Assembly (NCBI GenBank): GCA_964436235.1
Contig: CAYTCW010000101.1
Span: 1-15,815 of the forward strand
Origin: UBA9980 sp964436235
GTDB taxonomy: Bacteria > Muiribacteriota > UBA9980
Length of the DNA: 15,815 bases
Direction of reading: 5' to 3'
The position numbers were made by a program, and so were the translations under genes. Under the pieces are notes generated by a model. It saw nothing but the letters and a program-made list of their open reading frames with translations, ran no database searches and was not told the DNA's origin. Positions 6,559 through 13,754 of this stretch are shown piece after piece; the first letter of the stretch is position 1; each line of letters begins with the position of its first letter.

Positions 6559-6810
6559 ATGGAAGAAAAAAAAAATGAAAACGGCGCGGGTAAAAATAAA
6601 ACCGGAAAAAGCTGGGCTGAGTTTAACAGAAGTTTCGGATTGGTTTTTAATATCGGTTATTATATAAGCGCTTCTCTTCTGATAAGCCTTTTTATAGGTT
6701 TTCAGGCCGACAAATTTTTGGGGACCGCTCCTTTATTTACCCTTGTTATGCTGATTCTCGGAATAATCGCCGGCATGCTCGAAATATTTAAGATAACTAA
6801 ATTGAAGTGA
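6559..6810 (+). CDS. atpZ: AtpZ/AtpQ-like small membrane protein (F0F1-ATPase accessory family)
   Basis: An 83-residue inner membrane protein with a basic/acidic, Lys/Asn/Glu-rich N-terminus (1-24) and two transmembrane helices (about 30-47 and 57-77). The pattern GFQADKFLGTAP before helix 2, followed by LILGIIAGMLEIFKI, is typical of the small proteins encoded just before ATP synthase genes (PF09527, AtpZ in Bacillus, AtpQ in N-ATPase operons). Members are proposed to act with AtpI in Mg2+/Ca2+ supply or c-ring assembly. The ATG at 6559 has GCAGG about ten bases upstream. Codons 3-6 contain a run of ten A (6566-6575). An atpI-like gene follows after 25 bases, but no ATP synthase genes come next, which is unusual. 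Family assignment is from pattern only. Confidence 0.65.
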   Translation: MEEKKNENGAGKNKTGKSWAEFNRSFGLVFNIGYYISASLLISLFIGFQADKFLGTAPLFTLVMLILGIIAGMLEIFKITKLK

Positions 6811-6835
6811 GTTAATCGATCAAAGAAAATTTATT

Positions 6836-7219
6836 ATGAAGATAGAAAAAATTATATATTCAATAAGTTTCATAACCGCCGCGGCGGCGGCGCCGGCGCT
6901 TTATTACTATTTCGGCCGCGCCTGCCTGACCGGCTTTCTGATAGGATTCGCCCTGGCGATCGTCTCGTTTTATTCGATAATTAAAACTTCTTACCTGCTC
7001 GTTCCGGAGCCGGGCGGCAAAAAAGCCGGAAATGCACAGAAACTCGCGGTAGCCGGAATGTATATAGCTAAAATCTGCCTGTTCATACTATCGATCTGGT
7101 TTCTTTCTAAAAGCGGAACAGCCGCCCTGCTTGGATTTGTGGGCGGCTTTTCCGTTCTGCTTCCTGCGCTTTTAATAGGCGGCCTGCTTTTCCGCTCCGG
7201 CGGCGCCGGCGAAAAATAA
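6836..7219 (+). CDS. atpI: ATP synthase subunit I-like membrane protein (AtpI family)
   Basis: A 127-residue integral membrane protein with four predicted helices: about 6-26, 31-56, 69-92 and 94-118. This size, topology and its place after an AtpZ-like gene fit ATP synthase subunit I (PF03899), a chaperone-like protein involved in assembling the c-ring of F-type ATP synthase. The N-terminus holds a GC-rich Ala tract (about 15-19). The start ATG has only a weak AAAGAAA upstream, so coupling with the preceding gene (25 bases away) is likely. The gene normally next, atpB, is absent; a strong new promoter and an unrelated gene follow. The sequence of such proteins diverges quickly, so an unrelated four-helix protein cannot be excluded. 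Confidence 0.55.
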   Translation: MKIEKIIYSISFITAAAAAPALYYYFGRACLTGFLIGFALAIVSFYSIIKTSYLLVPEPGGKKAGNAQKLAVAGMYIAKICLFILSIWFLSKSGTAALLGFVGGFSVLLPALLIGGLLFRSGGAGEK

Positions 7220-7240
7220 TACAGGCGCCTTAAATAAGCG

Positions 7241-7278
7241 GTCATGCGGCGATGTGCAGCCGTCATAAAATGTCATAA
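7241..7278 (+). repeat. Three GTCAT boxes in helical phase upstream of a strong promoter
   Basis: GTCAT occurs at 7241, 7262 and 7272, the last two as GTCATAA. The spacings (21 and 10 bases) keep them on one DNA face, and the last ends four bases before the -35 hexamer at 7283. This looks like an activator or repressor site, but the units are short. Apart from this and the promoter, the 7220-7394 gap shows no gene. Confidence 0.3.
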
Positions 7279-7282
7279 CGCC

Positions 7283-7311
7283 TTGACACTTCTATAATAA
7301 TTTCGTATAAT
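7283..7311 (+). promoter_or_regulatory. Perfect-consensus sigma-70 promoter
   Basis: TTGACA (7283-7288), exactly 17 bases, then TATAAT (7306-7311). Both hexamers are perfect. Transcription would begin near 7318, giving a leader of about 77 bases before the ATG at 7395, with GAAAGG (7377-7382) as the likely ribosome binding site. Confidence 0.85.
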
Positions 7312-7394
7312 TAATGCGACCGTTAATTTAATTGTAAAAACTTCGTAAAATGCACGAACGGATGTTATAAATATTTGAAAGGCGTGATTTACTT

Positions 7395-9143
7395 ATGAAT
7401 TCTAATGCAAATAAATTTAATTTTGCGCGCGCTTCGTCCGCAGGTTATAATTCTAAAAGCCTTTTTGTACCGATTTTTTTATTCTTCTCCATTCTGTGCG
7501 CGGCGATATTTTTATCGACCGGAGCGGCTTTTGCCGATGCCGGCGAAGGAACCGCCCTTAAATCGGCTTACGATAAATATATATCAAGCTATAATGCCTA
7601 TCTCGAAGCGCTCAATCAGGGGCTCGACGAAAAAACCTTGAAGCTGCGCGCGCAGAATTATATTAACGATATGAACGCTTATAAAAAATTATTAAAAACT
7701 TCTTTTGCCGATCCGCAAAATCAAACCGGCGACGATGCATCTTCAGCCGCAGTGGATGAAACCGTCGAAACCGAATTAACGCTTCAAGATCTAACCGGCA
7801 TGACGTTTAACGCTTCAACCGTTAATCAGACTGCCGTAAAGGCTCTCAGGGCCGGCGAGGCTAAAGGCGCGCCGCTTACAGGCGAGGCAAAAAAACAATA
7901 TGCGATAGCTAAGGTGGCCGAACTTAAAAACAGCTTAAACGCTTTCGCGGCGGCTTATGAAAACAAGGCGGCTGAAAGCGCCCAAAAATATAAAGATACT
8001 TCCTGGTTGTCTCCTATCTCGAAGGCCAAATCCGCATTTAATATGCTGCGCGATAAATTCCGCGTTAAAAAAGTTAAATCGACTATGCAATACTACGAAA
8101 CTCCCCGTAAAGATAATTCCAACTCGTCGTTTTTTAAAGAAATAGCCGTCGAGTTCGGCCATGTGACCAATATATCAAAATTGCTATACGATACCCGTTT
8201 AGATTCACATTCATTTGTATTTAACAACCCCGAAGCCGATAAAGATTTTTTAATAGTTTACACTATGCCGGCGCCGCACGGAATAAACTGGACGTCGCCT
8301 AAAGCGCTTACGCTTGCAGGCGGCCTTAATCAGCTCACCACTTTTCACGCAAGCGCCAAACACCCTATAGGCCACGTTTTTATGGCGCTTAAAACTTCGG
8401 CGTCTCCCCGGACCTATGTGGCGGGCATGACTACGCTTAATAACACCGAAGAGGTTGAATTAATAACCCGTCACGGCTATTGCCTCGGCGTTCTTTTCAC
8501 TGATTTAATGGGCAAGTTCGATGACGGCGCCGAGCTTATGAAACAAACCGAAGAACGCTTCGAAACCGGCCGCGTTTCATATATGAAATTCCTTTTGAGC
8601 CCGTCGATGGGAAAACGCCTGCTTCGTTACTTCGACGAATATAAAGAAAAAAAATGCGACGAACATTACGGCGGCGCCAACAGGTCCAGATACGCCGAGG
8701 GCGGCGGCTGTTCGCCTTTCGGCGTCAGCTTTATCGACGTTGCCGGTTTCATGAAACCCGAATATGAAGCCGCCTGGAAAGTCACGCTCGAAGTGCCCAA
8801 AAAATTATGCGGCGGCCCCGCTTTCGGCAAAAAAGTTTCGTTCAAAAGCCTTATTACGGCCGGCGGCTGGGCCAAACCCGGCGAAGATTCGGCGCAGCTT
8901 GATATGTGGGACCCGACTCTTATGTATCGCTGGATGATAAACGAATGGAAGAAAGAATTCGCCAATCCATGCGGAAAATATATACTCGAAAAAAATAAAA
9001 AAACCATGAGCTTAGTCCTCGACTGCCGCGATATCGAAGCCGATGAAAGCGAGCCTATATGGCTTTCGGGCCCGAATCCATACAGGCAGCACGGATTGCG
9101 TTACGGTCCCGATCCCTATAAAGTCGAAACGGAGCGGCAATGA
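7395..9143 (+). CDS. Exported protein of unknown function, possible permuted papain-like fold
   Basis: I do not recognise a family. The 582-residue product has a long n-region (1-20), hydrophobic core (about 22-41) and likely signal peptidase I site AFA/DA (after residue 47), with no twin-arginine motif, so Sec export is expected. Residues 50-100 are helical and Lys/Tyr-rich; 110-130 are acidic. A conserved-looking central region (about 255-460) has KHPIGHVFMAL with H323 and H327, then GGGCSPFGVSF with C439. A His strand followed about 110 residues later by a Cys at a helix start is the order in circularly permuted papain-fold families (NlpC/P60-related, LRAT- or DUF4105-like). This is a hypothesis. 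Cysteines 421, 439, 472, 526 and 544 could form disulfides. The C-terminal part is Trp/Tyr/Pro-rich. It has a consensus promoter and is followed after 36 bases by tatC. Confidence 0.6.
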   Translation: MNSNANKFNFARASSAGYNSKSLFVPIFLFFSILCAAIFLSTGAAFADAGEGTALKSAYDKYISSYNAYLEALNQGLDEKTLKLRAQNYINDMNAYKKLLKTSFADPQNQTGDDASSAAVDETVETELTLQDLTGMTFNASTVNQTAVKALRAGEAKGAPLTGEAKKQYAIAKVAELKNSLNAFAAAYENKAAESAQKYKDTSWLSPISKAKSAFNMLRDKFRVKKVKSTMQYYETPRKDNSNSSFFKEIAVEFGHVTNISKLLYDTRLDSHSFVFNNPEADKDFLIVYTMPAPHGINWTSPKALTLAGGLNQLTTFHASAKHPIGHVFMALKTSASPRTYVAGMTTLNNTEEVELITRHGYCLGVLFTDLMGKFDDGAELMKQTEERFETGRVSYMKFLLSPSMGKRLLRYFDEYKEKKCDEHYGGANRSRYAEGGGCSPFGVSFIDVAGFMKPEYEAAWKVTLEVPKKLCGGPAFGKKVSFKSLITAGGWAKPGEDSAQLDMWDPTLMYRWMINEWKKEFANPCGKYILEKNKKTMSLVLDCRDIEADESEPIWLSGPNPYRQHGLRYGPDPYKVETERQ

Positions 9144-9179
9144 GCGCGGCAATTTATTATCGCCTCCGCTGCCGGCGCA

Positions 9180-9977
9180 ATGAAAAATAAAGAAAAAGAA
9201 GAATTTAATTATCCTGATAACCATGAAGAGCATAACGAGCCGGAAGTTCCGGTCGCCGGTTCTGACGGGGATGTTTCAGCCGATTTTACACATCACCTTG
9301 GCGAATTGAGAACTAAAATAATCAATTCACTCATCTTTTTTTGCGCGGCGCTCGCCTTCACTTTATACTTTTCAGATGTGATCATGACTTTTTTCAGCTC
9401 CAGAATAACGGCCGCGTTAAACGGTGAAAAGCTCGTATTCATATCGCCGGCCGAAGCGTTTTTCGTTTCGATACAAATGGCGCTTTACGCCGCTTTAATG
9501 GTATCTGCGCCATATATGCTCTATCAGTTCTGGAGTTTCGTTTATATAGCTCTCGAAGAAAAAGAAAAGAAATACTTCCGGTTAGTATTAATGTTTTCTA
9601 CGGCTTTTTTTTACGCCGGCTGCGCCTTCGCGGTTTTTATAGCTATACCGGTCGGAATAGGCTTTTTAATAGCTTATTCGGGACCGGCTTTCCGCCCGAT
9701 GATATCGGTGGCGGCTTATTGCGATTTTCTCATTTATACTTCGCTGACCTTCGGCGTGGTATTCGAACTGCCCATGCTGATGGTGTTTTCGAGCATGAGC
9801 GGCGTTATTTCGCCGAAATTATATTCATCAGGACGTAAATATGCGGTTTTAATAATATTTATAATAGCGGGAATATTTTCGCCGCCCGATGTTATATCGC
9901 AATTTCTGGTGGCCGTGCCGATGCTGGTGTTGTACGAGCTTGGAATAATAGCAGTCAGGCTGCTTCGAATTAAATGA
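9180..9977 (+). CDS. tatC: Twin-arginine translocase subunit TatC
   Basis: TatC is the multi-spanning receptor that binds twin-arginine signal peptides and exports folded proteins across the inner membrane. The 265 residues contain HLGELR (39-44), VSAPYMLYQFW (108-118), FGVVFELP (191-198, with E196 matching E. coli E170) and SPPDVISQ (234-241), with six predicted helices. Two features differ. The N-terminus has about 25 extra hydrophilic, mostly acidic residues before HLGELR compared with E. coli. The Pro of the usual FIxPxL motif is Ile123 (FVYIALEEKE), and the periplasmic Pro matching E. coli P48 appears to be Ser (about 73-74). The E103 equivalent, E129, is kept. No Shine-Dalgarno is seen before ATG 9180. 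It lies 36 bases after the exported-protein gene; no tatA or tatB is in the window. Confidence 0.92.
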   Translation: MKNKEKEEFNYPDNHEEHNEPEVPVAGSDGDVSADFTHHLGELRTKIINSLIFFCAALAFTLYFSDVIMTFFSSRITAALNGEKLVFISPAEAFFVSIQMALYAALMVSAPYMLYQFWSFVYIALEEKEKKYFRLVLMFSTAFFYAGCAFAVFIAIPVGIGFLIAYSGPAFRPMISVAAYCDFLIYTSLTFGVVFELPMLMVFSSMSGVISPKLYSSGRKYAVLIIFIIAGIFSPPDVISQFLVAVPMLVLYELGIIAVRLLRIK

Positions 9978-10009
9978 TAAATAAAAGTTTTGTTCCGCTT
10001 ATTAAAAGT

Positions 10010-10030
10010 CCGTTTAAAAGTTTTAAACCG
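10010..10030. terminator. AT-rich inverted repeat between convergent genes, possible bidirectional terminator
   Basis: The imperfect inverted repeat CCGTTTA...TAAACCG (one mismatch, seven-base loop) fills the gap between tatC and the convergent antiporter stop codon. A T-rich flank exists on both sides but is not a clean T-run. Its position suits termination; its strength is doubtful. Confidence 0.35.
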
Positions 10031-11518
10031 TTAAAAATTTTGGGAGACGGAACAATATTCGCCCGGATAATAACCGTTTGTCATTAAAAAATTAACATCG
10101 GTAATATTAGCTTTTTTCGTTAATATGAACATGACGTCGTTATTGTTGATTATGGTACTTCCGTTCGGCGATATTATCTCTTTTCCTCTCATTATGGCGG
10201 TTATAAGAGTATGATCGGGAAATTTTAATTCTTTGATCGATTTTTTTATTATCTGAGATTCATCGCTTATATGAACTTCTATCATCTCGAGATCGGTATT
10301 ATCTAAAGCGAAAAGCTGTATATAAAAAGGTGTTTTATTTTGAGACGATATGATTAAGCCTAATTTTTTAGCTAAGCGGTTGATCGTAGTTCCCTGTAGC
10401 AGACATGACATCAATACCGCGAAAAAAACTATATTGAATACTTTATGATTGGCGTCCAGGCCGTACGTTGCGGGGTAAGTGGCCAGAACGACCGGCACCG
10501 CGCCCTTGATTCCGCCCCATGAAATGAAAATGATTTCCTTAAAATTTAATTTGAAAGGATATGTGCATAAAAAAACCGTGAGCGGCCTTACCACGAAAAT
10601 AAGAAGAGAGGCCACTATAATGCTTTCCTTCCAGAAGATGATCATGCTTTTAGGAAAGGCGAGAAGGCCGAGCAGTAAAAAAATCGCCATATTAAAAAAA
10701 GAAGACAACCCATCGATAAAATGACTGATTCCCATTTTAAATATAAAATCAAAATTACCGAACCAGTATCCGGCAAAAAAAATGGCTATGATTCCGTTTG
10801 TTTTTAAAAGGCCGGCGAGGCTGTAAGAAAATAATATCATGCCTATAAAAAGAACGTAATAATGCCCTTTGTTTTCGGATTTTAAGTTGTTGAATAAATA
10901 GCGTCCGATTTTACTTGAAAAAAAACCTATCATGATTCCGCCGAAAAGCTGCCAGAGAAGTTGTGAAGATATATGCAGAAAGCCCCCGCCGGTGCCGCCG
11001 GTTAATAATTGTATCGTTAAAACCGTTAAAAGAATCGCCATAGGGTCGTTGGCGGCGGATTCTACTTCGAGTATTGAAGAAACGCTTTGCTTGATAGGAT
11101 TTTGCCTGATAATCATTATGACGGCGGCCGCGTCCGTCGATGAAATGATAGCGCCTATCATAAACGAATATAACAGGTCGAAACCTAAAATAAGGTGTAT
11201 GAGATAGCCGAGGCCGAAAGCCGTAATAATTATTCCGAGCGTCGCCAATGTCATCGATGGGCCGAATGATTGTTTCAGAGCGGATTTTTTAGTATAAAAT
11301 CCGCTTTCGAATATAATGAATATAAGCCCGAAATTAGCGATGCTCTGAGTTAGCGCCATGTCGTCGAAATAAATTAAATTTAAAAAGTCGCTGCCGACAA
11401 ACATTCCGACGCCTATTAAAATCATCAGCGCCGGCACGTTATAACGCGCGGTCAGTTTCGTTGAAAAAGCCCCCGCGATCAATAAAAATGAAATTACTAT
11501 AAGTATATTATCGTTCAA
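10031..11518 (-). CDS. CPA1-type cation/proton antiporter (NhaP2/CvrA-like) with TrkA-C-like tail
   Basis: A 495-residue inner membrane antiporter exchanging K+ or Na+ for H+. About 12 helices fill residues 4-390. The ion-binding motifs are ISSTDAAAV (125-133, D129) and EVESAANDPMAI (151-162, N157 D158), followed by FISWGGIKGAVPVVLAT (331-347), the CPA1 WxGxRGA motif with Lys338 where Arg is usual. Residues about 408-475 resemble a TrkA-C (RCK_C) regulatory domain, as in the K+/H+ antiporter NhaP2 (CvrA) of enterics and Vibrio, so nucleotide or ion gating is likely. The start is TTG at 11516-11518, chosen because AGAGG (11527-11531) sits eight bases upstream. It is 55 bases downstream of the KefB-like gene on the same strand, with no promoter evident between them, so the two form an operon. 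Substrate preference (K+ versus Na+) cannot be decided from sequence. Confidence 0.9.
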   Translation of the reverse strand: MNDNILIVISFLLIAGAFSTKLTARYNVPALMILIGVGMFVGSDFLNLIYFDDMALTQSIANFGLIFIIFESGFYTKKSALKQSFGPSMTLATLGIIITAFGLGYLIHLILGFDLLYSFMIGAIISSTDAAAVIMIIRQNPIKQSVSSILEVESAANDPMAILLTVLTIQLLTGGTGGGFLHISSQLLWQLFGGIMIGFFSSKIGRYLFNNLKSENKGHYYVLFIGMILFSYSLAGLLKTNGIIAIFFAGYWFGNFDFIFKMGISHFIDGLSSFFNMAIFLLLGLLAFPKSMIIFWKESIIVASLLIFVVRPLTVFLCTYPFKLNFKEIIFISWGGIKGAVPVVLATYPATYGLDANHKVFNIVFFAVLMSCLLQGTTINRLAKKLGLIISSQNKTPFYIQLFALDNTDLEMIEVHISDESQIIKKSIKELKFPDHTLITAIMRGKEIISPNGSTIINNNDVMFILTKKANITDVNFLMTNGYYPGEYCSVSQNF

Positions 11519-11573
11519 ACGCTTAACCTCTGATTATTAATAAATTTTTATTTTGCTCCGGCGGGACTGATTA

Positions 11574-13574
11574 TTAAGCCGCACTTGAAGCTGCCGTTGC
11601 CGTTCCGTCAAGTCTTTTCGCGTCGCCTATGAATATAAGGACGTCGTTTTCCAATATTTTTTCTTCGCCGGATGGATTGATAATATTCTGGCCGCATCTT
11701 GAAATCCCCACTAAAGTGAGTCCGTATTTTTTGCGAAGTTCTATTTCAGCCAGAGTTTTATTTGCAAAATGATTATGCGCGGCCACTCTGAAAGTCGTAA
11801 TGCGTATATCAGGCATTATAAATTCCATATCGGTTATGGCCGTTAAATTACTCGGAGTGCGAAGCATTTCATAGCTGCCCTTTCTGATCGCCGATATGAA
11901 ATCTTCGATTTCATTTTGCGGTATTAAATATTTCTGCATCACGCGCGTAAATATTTCAATGGCCGTTTCGAATTCTTCGGGGATAACTTCATCGGCGCCG
12001 AGTTTTTTAATTTCTTCTACTTCGCTGTAAAAACGGGTTCGCGCGATTATATAAATATCGCGGTTCATTTTGCGGCTCAGCTCGACTATCCGCCTCAGCG
12101 CTATACGGTCGGGAACAGCTATTACGATGATTTTAGCGAATTTTATATTCAGGTGTTCTAAAACGCTTTCGTAAGTGGCGTCGCCGTAAATTATGGGTTC
12201 GCCGTTAAGTTTTTCGCGCCGTACAGTTTCCGGATTTACGTCGGATATAATATATGGAATTTTAGAGGCCTTCGCTGCGCGCGCGAGGTTCTGGCCGTTG
12301 ATGCCGTAACCGATTATTATAAGCTGGTCTTTAATCTGACAAAATTCGCCTTCGTCGGCCGCTTCATCAGACACGGCCCCGCCGGGTATCGCCTTTAAAT
12401 ATTTGAGCTTTACGAGGTGTTTAAGAATGATATGGACTAAATAAATTATCGCCGGCGTTAATATCATCGTCAATACAGCGACGCTTAAAAATATCTGATA
12501 GGTATGGTCGGTAATAATTTCATGCTCGACGCCCGTTTTTGAAAGTACGAACGAAAATTCGCCTATCTGACAGAGCGCAAATCCGGCAAGAAGCGCCGAG
12601 CCGGCCGGCACTTTTAAAAGCGCGCCGCCTATATAAGCGGCCGCCGTTTTAATCACCACGACGCTTGTGGTCAAAGCGGCTATAGTCCAGGGCATCGATA
12701 AAATGAATTGAGTGTTAAGAAGCATTCCGATCGATACGAAGAAAAAACTGGTGAATATACTTTTAAATGGAAGAACGTATCCGAGCGCCTGATGGCTGTA
12801 TTCGGATTCCGATATTATCAGGCCGGCTAAAAATGCCCCGAGCGCGAGCGATAGCCCGGCTTTTGAAGTTAGAACGGCTACGGAGGCGCATATGACTATT
12901 ACGGTTAATAAAAAAAGGTCCTGATTACGTGTTTTAGCCACATGATAAAGAATCTGCGGCACGATGAATTTAGTGGCCGCTATAATTAAAAATACTATCG
13001 CCGCTATTTTAAGCAGCAGAAGCGTTATCGAAAAATCTCCGCCGGAAGCGGTTACATGTTTTACAGACAAAAGTGGAGTTATCAATATCATCGGAACTAT
13101 TACGATATCCTGAAAAATAAGAATTGCTAACGAAGTCTGGCCGTAAATAGAATCGATTTCAGCTTTTTCCTGAAGGTATTTCAAAACTATAGCCGTGCTG
13201 CTTAACGCCACCAGAAATCCGATGAAAATAGCCTGTTTAAATTCGAATCCGAGTTTATAATCGATGAGCGCGACGGCGGCGATAGTTAGAACTACCTGTG
13301 TGAAGCCGCCAAGAACTAACGCTTTTCTTATCTGAAGCAGCTTTTTAAATGAAAATTCTATGCCTATGGTAAAAAGAAGAAGAACCACGCCTACTTCGGC
13401 AAGATACTCTACTTCGTGCGTGGCGTGAACGAGCTTCATGCCGTAAGGCCCTAGAAGCGCGCCGGTGAAAAGATAGCCTACTATGGCTGGAATTTTGAGC
13501 CGGCTGCAGAAATATAGAACGAACATAGATATAATGAATATGATGAAAATTTCATTGAATAAACCAAGACTCAT
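11574..13574 (-). CDS. CPA2-type K+/H+ antiporter (KefB/KefC-like) with TrkA-N and TrkA-C domains
   Basis: A 666-residue inner membrane monovalent cation/proton antiporter. Residues about 5-390 form 12-13 helices with KefC-like motifs: LLLFTIGIEFSF (65-76), ALSSTAIVLK (123-132), IFQDIVIVPM (153-162, with the Q155-D156 pair of Kef proteins), LALGAFLAGLIISESEY (243-259) and CQIGEFSFVLS (335-345). A cytoplasmic TrkA-N (RCK) Rossmann domain follows at about 416-535, with the nucleotide loop GYGINGQ (422-428) and D445 for NAD(H) ribose. A TrkA-C domain is at about 585-652. Kef proteins are K+ efflux systems gated by glutathione adducts; whether this one uses glutathione is not visible, and related families (YbaL, CPA2 with c-di-AMP-binding TrkA-C) are alternatives. 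ATG has AGAGG ten bases upstream and its own promoter. Confidence 0.92.
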   Translation of the reverse strand: MSLGLFNEIFIIFIISMFVLYFCSRLKIPAIVGYLFTGALLGPYGMKLVHATHEVEYLAEVGVVLLLFTIGIEFSFKKLLQIRKALVLGGFTQVVLTIAAVALIDYKLGFEFKQAIFIGFLVALSSTAIVLKYLQEKAEIDSIYGQTSLAILIFQDIVIVPMILITPLLSVKHVTASGGDFSITLLLLKIAAIVFLIIAATKFIVPQILYHVAKTRNQDLFLLTVIVICASVAVLTSKAGLSLALGAFLAGLIISESEYSHQALGYVLPFKSIFTSFFFVSIGMLLNTQFILSMPWTIAALTTSVVVIKTAAAYIGGALLKVPAGSALLAGFALCQIGEFSFVLSKTGVEHEIITDHTYQIFLSVAVLTMILTPAIIYLVHIILKHLVKLKYLKAIPGGAVSDEAADEGEFCQIKDQLIIIGYGINGQNLARAAKASKIPYIISDVNPETVRREKLNGEPIIYGDATYESVLEHLNIKFAKIIVIAVPDRIALRRIVELSRKMNRDIYIIARTRFYSEVEEIKKLGADEVIPEEFETAIEIFTRVMQKYLIPQNEIEDFISAIRKGSYEMLRTPSNLTAITDMEFIMPDIRITTFRVAAHNHFANKTLAEIELRKKYGLTLVGISRCGQNIINPSGEEKILENDVLIFIGDAKRLDGTATAASSAA

Positions 13575-13622
13575 TGAATATAACCTCTTTATGTATTAAA
13601 TTGTATGTATAAGAATGGCTTA

Positions 13623-13651
13623 ATTTTAATATATTTCAACTAAAAATTCAA
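13623..13651 (-). promoter_or_regulatory. Predicted promoter of the antiporter operon
   Basis: On the minus strand: TTGAAT (13646-13651), 17-base spacer, TAAAAT (13623-13628). Start near 13616 gives a leader of about 41 bases that contains the AGAGG site (13584-13588). It is back to back with the decarboxylase promoter in a 180-base AT-rich gap that otherwise shows no gene. Confidence 0.6.
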
Positions 13652-13678
13652 GATAAATTTGCAGAATATTAGATAAGT

Positions 13679-13707
13679 TTGATAATAATAAAATATTTTA
13701 GTATAAT
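13679..13707 (+). promoter_or_regulatory. Predicted strong sigma-70 promoter of the decarboxylase gene
   Basis: TTGATA (13679-13684), a 17-base spacer, and a perfect TATAAT (13702-13707). Start near 13714 leaves a leader of about 41 bases carrying GGGAGAG (13741-13747), seven bases before the ATG at 13755. Confidence 0.75.
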
Positions 13708-13754
13708 ATTATCCGGTAAAAAAATTAATTTGTGATAGCTGGGAGAGATATGAT

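Noticed and set aside
9991..10054. TGTTCCG at 9991-9997 and CGGAACA at 10048-10054 as a long stem
   Set aside because: The loop is 50 bases and one arm is inside coding sequence; seven-base inverted repeats at this distance occur by chance.
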